From Bacteroidota bacterium (GTDB taxonomy: Bacteria; Bacteroidota; Bacteroidia; Chitinophagales; BACL12), in contig JADKEK010000006.1 in NCBI GenBank assembly GCA_016718035.1, positions 248,001 to 312,000 on the forward strand: a stretch of 64,000 nt of DNA, written 5' to 3'. The position numbers were made by a program, and so were the translations under genes. Positions 19,044-27,463 of this stretch are shown piece by piece. The notes under the pieces are model-generated. The model did no database searches, was not told the DNA's origin, and worked only from the letters and a program-made list of their open reading frames with translations. Position 1 is the stretch's first letter. Each line of letters opens with the position of its first letter.

Positions 19044-19282
19044 ATTGCCGGGAAGGCGGGGAGATGGGAAGTTGCGGGAGTTATTGAGATGTTTTCTCGT
19101 AATTGAGTTGGTTTAAATTAAAACCATTTTGAGAATTATTCCTTTGTGTTACTTAGAGGAACTTCGAGCCTTCGTGGTGACTTTTTCAAAAGCTAATTTT
19201 ATAGCAGTAAAATTCAATACTTGCCCAAAAATAAATATTTATTTCACCACTAAGTCGCTAAGTGCCGCTAAGTTGCACGAAG
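19044..19282. repeat. 239-bp dispersed element, copy B
   Basis: Direct repeat of 16377-16615 located 2667 bp away, between the DUF748 gene and the PAP2 gene. It has the same G-rich head, CTTTGTGTTACTTAGAGGAA arm, ACTTGCCCAAAAATAAATAT body and CACCACTAAGTCGCTAAGTG arm. A further GGAAGTTGCGGGGAGTTAG runs into the stop codon of the PAP2 gene. The rest of the 18877-19316 gap holds AT-rich sequence and more G runs near 19001-19033. Confidence 0.85.
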
Positions 19283-19316
19283 TTGATATAGTAGGCAAGC
19301 AGGAAGTTGCGGGGAG

Positions 19317-19964
19317 TTAGTTTGGGGATTTTAGAAGGGACCAGTTGTGCCAGGTTTTGTTTTTGAATAGGGGGGTAATTATGATGAGGTGATATAAGAT
19401 AGTTCCGAATACAACTCCGCAAAGTGAACCCACCCAAACGTCGATTAAAAAGTGCTGGAACAAATATACGCGTGATATTGCCACTAATAATGCTAATACA
19501 AAAAATACCGCAGTGAGTGATTTATTATTAAAGAAAAATGACATTAATAAAAACATAGTGAATGCTGCTGCAGCGTGTCCGCTTGGGAAACTATGATTGG
19601 CATATAAGTCGATACCATCTACCCAATTTACATCTTGTCCCGCAAAATATCTCGAAGGGCGTGGTTCGTCGTAAAACTGTTTTAGCAGCGATACAAAAAA
19701 TGCTGAAATAAAAGATACTAAACTCAACAAAATACCATATCGTAGTCGTACAAAAAGAAATACAAAACATACAATACCAATTAAAATACCATCGCCACCC
19801 CAAGTAATGTAACGGAAAAAAATATCGCCGACAGGAGTATGTATTTCGTTTAATGCAAGCGAGCCCGCTGCTTTTGAATTAAAAGATAAATACAATCCTA
19901 CCAAAATAAACCATATCAGCCAACTCTGGTAAAACGTTTTATGTTGTTGTATCAGTTGCTTCAT
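19317..19964 (-). CDS. PAP2-family membrane phosphatase
   Basis: Membrane phosphatase of 215 residues, probably acting on undecaprenyl or phospholipid phosphates. The three family motifs are present in order: KQFYDEPRP, PSGHAAAAF and SRVYLFQHFLIDVW, with five or six helices. The start at 19964 overlaps the LptF/G stop as ATGA, so it is translationally coupled to that gene. Coupling with a lipopolysaccharide export permease suggests an envelope-lipid role; substrate is not determined. Confidence 0.92.
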   Translation of the reverse strand: MKQLIQQHKTFYQSWLIWFILVGLYLSFNSKAAGSLALNEIHTPVGDIFFRYITWGGDGILIGIVCFVFLFVRLRYGILLSLVSFISAFFVSLLKQFYDEPRPSRYFAGQDVNWVDGIDLYANHSFPSGHAAAAFTMFLLMSFFFNNKSLTAVFFVLALLVAISRVYLFQHFLIDVWVGSLCGVVFGTILYHLIIITPLFKNKTWHNWSLLKSPN

Positions 19965-21394
19965 GATTGTTTGCGACGGAATAATTGACGGAATTTTACC
20001 AATTGATTGTAATACCATTCACCATCAATTATAGGTGCATCGTTTTTTGCTTTGATAGTCAGTAGTACACTGAACGGTGCAATAATAAAACTACCCATCC
20101 ACATGCCCCAAAAAGGCGTTAATACCAATTGTTCGGCTAATTTTTCGCCGACAATATTGAGTATGTAATAAAAAATAAAAATAAATATGGACAATAATAC
20201 CGGCAATCCAAATCCGCCTTTGCGAATAATGGAACCTAATGGTGCGCCAATAAATACAAATAATAAACATGCCACCGACAAGGTATATTTTCTATACACT
20301 TCAATTTGATGGTCGCGGATTTTCATTTCGGTATTAATTAACCGCTGCACAACCTGATTGCTGTAACCGGCTAAACTGCGTGAAGTGCTTAATCCTTTTT
20401 TTACAACAGCATTTCGTTCTGTTACCGGAATTAAATCAATGAAATTTTTTGTTTTGCCCAATTTCACTTCCGGTTGTGCTGCAATTTTTGCGGAGCTGTC
20501 TCTACCTTGTAAATAATGCATTTTCATACTCGGCTCCAGCGTTGTGCTTTGTCTGTCGTTGTATTGATGTAACGAATCGATAGCCACTGCAAGCTGATTA
20601 ATATTAAGCATTTTATAGTGGTTCTGATAAAGATTTTCGCTGGTATGCGTCATTTGAAAACCACTTAAGTCGATAGATTTTTCCCACTCCCCGAAATTCA
20701 TGCGGAGGTGTTCGGCCGTTTTTTTATTTTTTACATCCGATTGTAATTCTTCATATTGTTTGCCATTGTATAAAGTGAAAATCAGATTTTGATTGTCCTT
20801 AGTTGTTTGCATTTTCCCTTTTTCGGCAATGGAAACGTTGTCGTTATTTTTATCCAGCTCTTCGTAAATAGTTACCTCTTCGATGGTGATATTATCATCA
20901 CTCTTGTCGCCAATCATTATAGAGTAGCCATCAATTTCATTATAAAATTCGTTGGGTTTAATATTGAGTGCCGGTTTTTGTTTGGTAATATCCACCAGTG
21001 TCACCACAAATTTTAAATAGGAGGAGGGCAAGATATAATTAGAAAAGAAAAATGCACCGATGGCAATTAATACACCAATAACAATGGTGCTTCGCATAAA
21101 GGTGAACATGGAAATACCTGCACTTTTAAATGCGGCCAATTCAAATCGCTCACCCAAATTGCCATAGGTCATGATACAAGCCAACAACACTGCAATGGGC
21201 AACGAAAGCGGAACCATATTGGCTGAGGCATAAAATAATAACTTGGCAATGATATACCATTCCAGTCCCTTTCCAACCAGGTCTTCGATATACTTCCACA
21301 AAAAAATCATTAAAAAAATGATTAATGCGATAGTAAATGCAATCAGGAAGGGTCCCAAATAGGATTTTACGATATATTTGTCAATCTTGTTCAT
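19961..21394 (-). CDS. LptF/LptG-family lipopolysaccharide export permease
   Basis: 477 residues: N-terminal helices (DKYIVKSYLGPFLIAFTIALIIF; MVPLSLPIAVLLACIMTYGNLGE with the AAFKSAGIS cytoplasmic loop), a periplasmic domain of about 200 residues (jellyroll-like, e.g. GYSIMIGDKS), then C-terminal helices (LFVFIGAPLGSIIRKGGFGLP). This is the YjgP/YjgQ fold whose members move LPS from the inner membrane to the Lpt bridge with LptB. Whether it is F or G cannot be said. It is divergent from the next gene with only 2 bp between start codons. Confidence 0.92.
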   Translation of the reverse strand: MNKIDKYIVKSYLGPFLIAFTIALIIFLMIFLWKYIEDLVGKGLEWYIIAKLLFYASANMVPLSLPIAVLLACIMTYGNLGERFELAAFKSAGISMFTFMRSTIVIGVLIAIGAFFFSNYILPSSYLKFVVTLVDITKQKPALNIKPNEFYNEIDGYSIMIGDKSDDNITIEEVTIYEELDKNNDNVSIAEKGKMQTTKDNQNLIFTLYNGKQYEELQSDVKNKKTAEHLRMNFGEWEKSIDLSGFQMTHTSENLYQNHYKMLNINQLAVAIDSLHQYNDRQSTTLEPSMKMHYLQGRDSSAKIAAQPEVKLGKTKNFIDLIPVTERNAVVKKGLSTSRSLAGYSNQVVQRLINTEMKIRDHQIEVYRKYTLSVACLLFVFIGAPLGSIIRKGGFGLPVLLSIFIFIFYYILNIVGEKLAEQLVLTPFWGMWMGSFIIAPFSVLLTIKAKNDAPIIDGEWYYNQLVKFRQLFRRKQS

Positions 21395-21396
21395 GT

Positions 21397-21999
21397 ATGC
21401 CTGACTTCCCTCAATTTGATGCTGCCGAAAAAACGTTAATGTTTGATGCCGGCTTGTTTGAACGTAAACGCCGTGTCAACCAAAAAATTTTCGAGTTATT
21501 TGAAAATATTCGTTTGGCGCTCAAAGATAGTGCTCAACACAAACAATTTCTGTTTCCGGAAGGGACAGATTACACAACCGGAAAAATAGCTCAAGGCGAA
21601 AATTATCTGGGTTACCCCTGGGTAATGCTCGACTTTCCGCGATGTTTCAAAAAAAATGCCATGTTTGCCTATCGCACCATGTTTTGGTATGGGCATTATT
21701 TTAGTGTGAGTTTACTGATATCCGGAGACCATCTTTCCACCTTGCTGCCAGGCTTGGCCTCAAAACTACGGCCCGCACCGGATGGATTGTTATTCGCCAC
21801 CCACGGAGATGCCTGGTGTCATGATTTAGATGCAAGTACATTTCTCCCCGCAAATCAACTTTCAACAGCGGCGATAATGGAACATGGTGAACGGCACGGT
21901 TATATTAAACTGAGTATAAAACTTGATGAGCCGGACATGAAAAAGCTTAGTGAGCAGGTAGTTGCGCACTATGAGATGTTGTTGCAGCTGTTATTATGA
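21397..21999 (+). CDS. conserved hypothetical protein
   Basis: About 200 residues from ATG 21397 (MPDFPQFDAAEKTLMF). Soluble; no signal peptide. Recognisable stretches include GENYLGYPWVMLDFPRCF and a Trp/His-rich centre (MFWYGHYFSVSLLISGDH). I do not know its function. The start codon lies 2 bp from that of the divergent LptF/G gene, so their promoters must lie inside each other's coding regions. It ends overlapping the convergent START-like gene by 6 bp. Confidence 0.8.
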   Translation: MPDFPQFDAAEKTLMFDAGLFERKRRVNQKIFELFENIRLALKDSAQHKQFLFPEGTDYTTGKIAQGENYLGYPWVMLDFPRCFKKNAMFAYRTMFWYGHYFSVSLLISGDHLSTLLPGLASKLRPAPDGLLFATHGDAWCHDLDASTFLPANQLSTAAIMEHGERHGYIKLSIKLDEPDMKKLSEQVVAHYEMLLQLLL

Positions 22000-22377
22000 A
22001 GCGCCGATACGTTTAATGAGATTGTGGATTTGCGCATCCCAAAGGCGGCGTTGAGCGTCAACCTCGCGGTCTTCGGCGAAATCGGTGACAAACAGGATGG
22101 TATCGTTAGTGATTTCTGTTTTATCGATTCTGAATTCGAAGTATTCATCATTGTCCTGGTATTCCCAGCGGAAGCGAATGTAGTCATCTTCTTCAGTGCT
22201 GATGAGTTCGGCAATTTCGGTTTCTCCGTTCCAGGTAAAGTAAAAGGTATTACCATCATTATCTACCGTATCGGCGAACCACTGTTGGAGCCCGGTTGCG
22301 GTAATGAGGCAGTTGTAAAGGACCAACGGACTCGATTTTATGATGTATTCTATTGTGAATTGTTTCTTTTTCGACAT
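21994..22377 (-). CDS. START-like (SRPBCC) domain protein
   Basis: 127 residues forming a single AHSA1/START-like domain: FTIEYIIKSSPLVLYNCLITATGLQQWFAD, then FYFTWNGETEIAELIS and DYIRFRWEYQDNDEYFEFRI, with the C-terminal helix AQRRLWDAQIHNLIKRI. The fold makes a hydrophobic pocket; ligand unknown. Bacteroidota carry many such stand-alone proteins. Confidence 0.85.
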   Translation of the reverse strand: MSKKKQFTIEYIIKSSPLVLYNCLITATGLQQWFADTVDNDGNTFYFTWNGETEIAELISTEEDDYIRFRWEYQDNDEYFEFRIDKTEITNDTILFVTDFAEDREVDAQRRLWDAQIHNLIKRIGAS

Positions 22378-22515
22378 GTTACTGAAAGCCTAACTTGGGT
22401 TTGGCTATAATGTTGCAAGTATAATATAATTTCAAAGGATACAAAATTTTTAGCAAAGTTTTTTTGGGGATAGTGATAAAACCCCTGTAAACATTGAGGT
22501 TTTAAATGACCCTTA

Positions 22516-22531
22516 TTGTGATTTTTCACAA
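22516..22531. promoter_or_regulatory. inverted repeat upstream of GAPDH, CRP/FNR-like
   Basis: TTGTGA-TTTT-TCACAA, a perfect 6-bp inverted repeat with a 4-bp spacer, about 29 bp upstream of the -7 box at 22560. The half-site is like that of CRP/FNR-type proteins, but their usual spacer is different for this half-site (6 bp in E. coli CRP). Confidence 0.4.
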
Positions 22532-22559
22532 AAGTAACGGAGCTCTGCACGGCATTCAT

Positions 22560-22567
22560 TACCTTTG
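22560..22567 (+). promoter_or_regulatory. -7 box of the GAPDH gene
   Basis: TACCTTTG, a perfect match to TAnnTTTG followed by C, 40 bp upstream of the ATG. The leader would be about 35 nt. Confidence 0.5.
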
Positions 22568-22607
22568 CAACCTGAAAAACTAACCTTAAACCATACTTTA
22601 CAATATT

Positions 22608-24056
22608 ATGAACAACACTTATGAATTGAAGCTCAAAGAGTGGAACATGAAAGAAAAGGCTGCGGTTGAACTTAGCAGTATTACTACCCACTTATGGTAC
22701 GACAAATCGGTGGAGCTGATTATCTTCCGCCGCAATCTGGTAGATGCACGTGCCAGCGAAATTTTGAACCATCACTTGTATGCGCAACGTTTCTTAAATC
22801 GTCCGTTGACTATCGAAGTGTCATTGGCGTTAACGAAAGCGATTAATGAACTCGATTTAGCACCTAGTCGCATCGATTTAGGTCGTTTAGGCAGCGAATG
22901 GTTGAGCGAAGGCAGCAACTATGCCAATGAACTTGAATTTGTGAAAGATAAATTGAAAGAATTTATCGGTCAGGATAAAATGGTGTTAAAACCAAAAGAT
23001 GTAGTGTTATATGGTTTTGGTCGTATTGGCCGTATTGCTGCGCGAATTATTATTAATGAAGCAGGAAAGGGCGAACAATTGCGTTTACGTGCTATTGTAA
23101 CACGTTCTAATTCTGATGAGGATATTATTAAACGTGCAAGTTTATTACGCCGCGATTCTATTCACGGAAAATTCCGCGGAACAATTGTTGAGGATTTAGA
23201 AAATAAAGCACTGATTATAAACGGTCATACTGTTTATATGATAGCTGCCGATAAACCTGAAAGTATTGATTACAATGCATTTGGAATTGATGATGCATTA
23301 ATAATTGACAATACAGGTATTGCACGCGACCGCGCAAATTTGAGTAAACATTTAGAAGCAAAAGGAGTTAGTCATGTATTATTAACTGCTCCGGGCAAAG
23401 GTGATATTCCGAATATTGTTCACGGAATTAATCACGAAAATTTTGATCCTGCAAAAGAAAAAATATTTTCTGCAGCAAGTTGTACTACCAATGCTGTTGT
23501 GCCGATTTTATATACCATGGAAAAAATGTTTGGTATAGATCATGGTCATTTAGAAACAGTGCATAGTTATACGAACGATCAGAACTTACTTGATAATTAC
23601 CACAAAAAATCACGCAGAGGTCGCTCAGCACCTATGAACATGGTAATTACCGAAACAGGTGCTGCAGGTGCAGTAGCAAAAGTATTACCTGATTTAGCAG
23701 GAAAATTCACAGGCAATGCCATTCGTGTTCCAACACCGGATGTGTCGCTTGCGATTATGAATTTAAATTTGAAAAAAGAAGTAACCATTGAAGAAGTGAA
23801 CAGCGTTTTAAGAGAAGCTGCTTCATTTGGTCAGTTGGTTGAACAAATAGATTACAGTATCAGTTTAGAAATTGTGAGCAGCGATTGTATTGGTAATAGC
23901 CATTGTGTTATTGTAGATGCTCCTGCAACAATAGTTTCTAAAGATGGTAAGAGTGTGGTATTATATTGCTGGTACGACAATGAGTTTGGCTATACTAAAC
24001 AAGTTGTTCGTTTATCGAAATATTTGGCCGGGGTGATTAGGTTAAGGTATTATTAA
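22608..24056 (+). CDS. gap: glyceraldehyde-3-phosphate dehydrogenase, N-terminally extended
   Basis: Glycolytic enzyme that oxidises glyceraldehyde-3-phosphate to 1,3-bisphosphoglycerate with NAD(P). The 482-residue chain is about 130-140 residues longer than usual GAPDH; the Rossmann motif GFGRIGR begins near 136, and the catalytic site SAASCTTN has Cys-292. The HSYTNDQN, RRGRSAPMNM, and CWYDNEFGYTKQ signatures are intact. The extension (ELKLKEWNMKEKAAVELSSI...) is helical and of unknown role; similar long forms are known in Bacteroidota. ATG 22608 follows a perfect -7 box and an inverted repeat. Confidence 0.95.
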   Translation: MNNTYELKLKEWNMKEKAAVELSSITTHLWYDKSVELIIFRRNLVDARASEILNHHLYAQRFLNRPLTIEVSLALTKAINELDLAPSRIDLGRLGSEWLSEGSNYANELEFVKDKLKEFIGQDKMVLKPKDVVLYGFGRIGRIAARIIINEAGKGEQLRLRAIVTRSNSDEDIIKRASLLRRDSIHGKFRGTIVEDLENKALIINGHTVYMIAADKPESIDYNAFGIDDALIIDNTGIARDRANLSKHLEAKGVSHVLLTAPGKGDIPNIVHGINHENFDPAKEKIFSAASCTTNAVVPILYTMEKMFGIDHGHLETVHSYTNDQNLLDNYHKKSRRGRSAPMNMVITETGAAGAVAKVLPDLAGKFTGNAIRVPTPDVSLAIMNLNLKKEVTIEEVNSVLREAASFGQLVEQIDYSISLEIVSSDCIGNSHCVIVDAPATIVSKDGKSVVLYCWYDNEFGYTKQVVRLSKYLAGVIRLRYY

Positions 24057-24057
24057 T

Positions 24058-24171
24058 GTGCTGATGTGGTAATGTGTTGATGTGCTGATTAATGTAACAA
24101 TGTGTGAATGTACCGATACCAATGAAACAGCCGTTGAGTGCTGATGTGGTAATGTGTTGATGTGCTGATTA
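24058..24171. repeat. 8-bp-period array with an exact 34-bp duplication (locus 2)
   Basis: Starts 2 bp after the GAPDH stop. Octamers ATGTGCTG ATGTGGTA, ATGTGTTG ATGTGCTG are followed by ATGTAACA ATGTGTGA ATGTACCG ATACCAAT-like steps. The 34 bp at 24058-24091 recur exactly at 24138-24171, an offset of 80 bp, or ten octamers. Read on the minus strand the region is homologous to locus 1, including GGCTGTTTC and ATTGGTA landmarks. Confidence 0.85.
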
Positions 24172-24212
24172 GCAGCCGGGTTCGGAGCGAGATTGGACAT
24201 TCGGAGCAATGG

Positions 24213-24411
24213 ATTAGCTGATTAGCAAATTAGCTAATTAGCAAATGTGGATTCGGAGTGTGATTGAAATGCTGTGCTCAACATTTGAATTAATACCAAA
24301 AAACATTAGTTCGCCATGGCGAACTAATTGGGAATGATAGAGGAAGAAAAATTGTGTGTGTGGCGAAAAGTAACCATTAGCTAATTTGCTAATCAGCTAA
24401 TTTGCTAATTA
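24213..24411. repeat. inverted pair of octamer arrays around a perfect palindrome
   Basis: Left arm 24213-24246: ATTAGCTG ATTAGCAA, ATTAGCTA ATTAGCAA. Right arm 24376-24411: ATTAGCTA ATTTGCTA, ATCAGCTA ATTTGCTA, which is nearly the reverse complement of the left arm. Near the centre is a perfect 24-bp palindrome (24304-24327; half-site ATTAGTTCGCCA). The structure occupies the gap before ffh and ends 10 bp from its start codon. TTCGGAG...GATTG direct repeats (24181 and 24252) flank the left arm. Confidence 0.8.
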
Positions 24412-24421
24412 AAATAAATCT

Positions 24422-25761
24422 ATGTTTGAAAATTTATCGGATCGTTTAGAAGGCGCCTTTAAGAGTTTAAAAGGTCAGGGAAAAATTTCTGAAATTAACA
24501 TTGCCACTACGGTGAAGGAAATTCGTCGTGCATTAGTGGAGGCCGATGTGAATTACAAAATTGCCAAAGAATTTACCGATACGGTAAAGGATAAGGCATT
24601 GGGTCAGGAAGTGCTTACTTCTGTTTCGCCGGGACAGTTGATGGTGAAAATTGTGCAGGATGAACTTACTGCATTAATGGGTGGTGAACAGGTGGATATT
24701 AATATTAAAGGTTCGCCTGCTATTATTTTAATTGCCGGTTTGCAAGGTTCCGGTAAAACTACATTCAGCGCCAAATTAGCCAATCACATTAAAACAAAAC
24801 TGGGTCGCAGTCCGATGTTAGCGGCATGTGATATTTATCGTCCCGCTGCGATAAATCAGTTACAGGTTTTAGGCGAACAAATTGGTGTGCATGTATATGC
24901 CGACATCGAAAATAAAAACGCTGTTGATATTGCTAAAAAAGCCATCAATTATGCCAAAACAAATAATCACAATGTTGTAATTGTAGATACTGCCGGTCGC
25001 TTAGCTGTAGATGAGGAAATGATGGATGAAATTACGCGATTAAAAGAAGCGTTGAATCCTTCAGAGACTTTATTTGTGGTGGATAGTATGACTGGTCAGG
25101 ATGCAGTTAATACAGCAAAAGCATTCAACGACCGTTTGAATTTTGATGGTGTAGTATTAACCAAATTAGATGGTGATACACGCGGTGGTGCGGCATTGTC
25201 GATTAAATATGTGGTGCAAAAGCCGATTAAGTTTGTGAGTCGCGGCGAAAAAATGGATACGCTTGAATTGTTTTATCCTGATCGTATGGCGCAGCGTATT
25301 TTGGGCATGGGCGATATCGTATCGTTTGTTGAAAAGCCCAGGAGCAATATGACCAGGAGGAGGCAGAGGAATTGCAAAGAAAAATTCGTAAAAATCAATT
25401 TGATTTCGAAGATTTTTTACAGCAGTTGAAGCAAATTAAAAAAATGGGTAACATGAAAGATTTATTAGGCATGATACCCGGTATTGGCAAACAAATAAAA
25501 GACATGGACATCGATGAAAAACAATTTTCGAAACTCGAGGCCATGATTTACAGTATGACACCTGAGGAGCGTAATAATCCCGACCTGATGACAGGTAGTC
25601 GACGTCAGCGAATAGCTGCAGGAAGTGGTTCTACAATTCAGGACGTAAATCAATTCATGAAACAATTTGAGGAGATGCGCAAGATGATGAAAATGATGAA
25701 CAAAATGGGCGGCGGCGCCAAAGCTGCACGTGCATTAGGTGGTATGATGGGAAAAAGATAA
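24422..25761 (+). CDS. ffh: signal recognition particle protein Ffh, frameshifted as read
   Basis: GTPase that binds signal sequences and 4.5S RNA and delivers ribosomes to FtsY. The N domain, the P-loop GLQGSGKTTFSAKLA (about 110), DIYRPAAINQL, DTAGR and TKLDGDTRGGAALS are present. The frame breaks at 25336: as read, translation leaves the family sequence after VSFVEK and stops at 25429, while the methionine-rich M domain continues in another frame to 25761. Adding one G beside 25336 restores VEKAQEQYDQEEAEELQRK and one continuous protein of about 446 residues. Since ffh is essential and single-copy, a base-calling error is far more likely than a real mutation. Confidence 0.93.
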
Positions 25762-25785
25762 GATAACTATTTAACGATATGATTT

Positions 25786-25814
25786 AAAGGCTGCCTGAGG
25801 TTGGCCTTTTTTTG
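25786..25814 (+). terminator. intrinsic terminator after ffh
   Basis: AAAGGC and GCCTTT arms around a short loop followed by a T run, 25 bp after the ffh stop. The stem is short but GC-containing. Confidence 0.6.
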
Positions 25815-26158
25815 TGTAGCACGGTTTAAATTTTGTGGTAATTAATTTATTGGAGCAGTAACATCCTGCTTCGTATCAAAATTGTTGCCGGTGTTCTGTT
25901 ACAAGTCCTCCTCCCGCCTTGGGGCGTGCTCCGGGCTTTTCTGCCGATAGCTATCGGCAGACCTCAGTCTAGAAAAAAAGTTTTAGATTAAAATACGATT
26001 GTTATTGCTTATTTTTTTATCGTAATCACAACTCTGCGTTCTCTGCGTGTATTTCCTCCGCGCTCCCGATAGCCATCGGGATTGTGGTATCGGCTGTTTT
26101 GATTATGAGTTATAATCCCTTGAAAATGGCGTGAATTTTGCTTGTTGATAGCTTACCT
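25815..26158. repeat. gap with palindromes and remnants of common Bacteroidota intergenic repeats
   Basis: No gene. 25941-25960 is a perfect 20-bp palindrome (CTGCCGATAG and its complement). 26064-26081 is a related near-palindrome (TCCCGATAGC/CATCGGGA). Before the first lies a GC-rich block (25900-25940, CAAGTCCTCCTCCCGCC..., GGGCGTGCTCCGGGC) of the type scattered between genes in this phylum. CTCTGCGTTCTCTGCGTG at 26031 is a short two-copy word. No promoter is clear. Confidence 0.6.
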
Positions 26159-27463
26159 ATGCGCTTAAATCAGACACATTCATTCTGCTGTTGATATTAC
26201 AATTGAGTACCAAAGCGCAAATTACTTTAGAGGGATTATTTACAGAACCAAAACAAACTGCAGACACACTCTATTTTCCGTTTGAAGATGGCATTCAATT
26301 AATTGTAATTAATTATTACGATACATGGGAGCGGCAGGTTGCTTATAAGGAAGCTATGCAACCAAGGGGAATGTCATGGGCAGCAATTATGGGACCTCCA
26401 CCTAAAAATATGTATTTGTTTAGGAATACGGAGGGCAAGATTGTTAAAACTTATCATGGCATTTCTGATGGCAGGGGATTAAAAGGCATGGACTATTTTA
26501 ATGCCGGGTTAATTTATTTGTATGGTTTGAGGGATTTTACTGAATATCATGGTTATTTAAAATATTATGAAATAAATGAGCAAGTAGGCTTAATAAACAC
26601 AAAAGGAGAAGTTGTTGTTCCTGCAGTATATGATGATATACGTAGATATCAGGACTTAGATGGAGATTGGGAAAAATTGATAATTGAAAAGGATGGTTAT
26701 TTTGGATTTTTAGATACTAATTTAAATGTGTTATTTCCACCTATTTACAGATGCAGCAGCGACACCAATTACTATGGCTATCCGGAGCATAACATTTTGA
26801 ACGACTCATTTATTAAAGTATATAAAAATGGGAAATGTGGGCTCATAGATGAAAACGGTGTTGTGTTGATTGATTTCAAATATGATAATTTATTGCCAAT
26901 TCATGATTCTATGATAGTCGGTTTACTCAACAAGGAATTAATTAATCCAAATCAATATTTTTGGAATAATGTGCAGGCCTGTGAAATATATGATGTTAAA
27001 TTCAACCTGATTACTTCACTCGATGAATACGACCATATTGAATACAATGGAATTAAACGATTTATTGTCAAAAAGGGCAATTTAGTTGGCGTTGTCAATC
27101 ACAAAGGCAAAGTGATAATTCCTATCGAATACAACAGTTTAGCACCTCAAGATAATAATTACTACGTAGTTAAGGGGAATAAAAGTGGTGTGATAAGTTT
27201 GGAGGGCAAGGTATTAATTCCCATTGAATACGAAATGTAATATGTATTTCTACGAACCTGCTATATATGTCACTCAAAATGGATTGATTGGTGTATATAG
27301 CAATAAATATCAATTAATTGCGGAGCCACAATACAAGCAACGTTATTGGGAAATGGGCAAATTCATGCTCGTCAGGCCGGATGGGTCAAAGGGGTTTGTA
27401 TTACACCAAAAAGGGGGTTCGTATTATCAATCACCGGAAGGGGAGGTGATTAAAATGGAATAG
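26159..27463 (+). CDS. secreted WG-repeat protein, frameshifted as read
   Basis: About 434 residues after two repairs. The visible frame 26191-27240 lacks a start; adding one A to AAA at 26167-26169 joins it to ATG 26159 and completes a signal peptide (MRLKSDTFILLLILQLSTKAQ in effect). Removing one A at 27233-27235 joins the C-terminal frame 27224-27463. The body has WG-type repeats: VGLINTKGEVVVPAVYDDI, YFGFLDTNLNVLFPPIY, KCGLIDENGVVLIDFKYDNL, VGVVNHKGKVIIPIEYNSL, SGVISLEGKVLIPIEYE, NGLIGVYSNKYQLIAEPQY. Function of such KWG/WG proteins is unknown. Confidence 0.8.
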
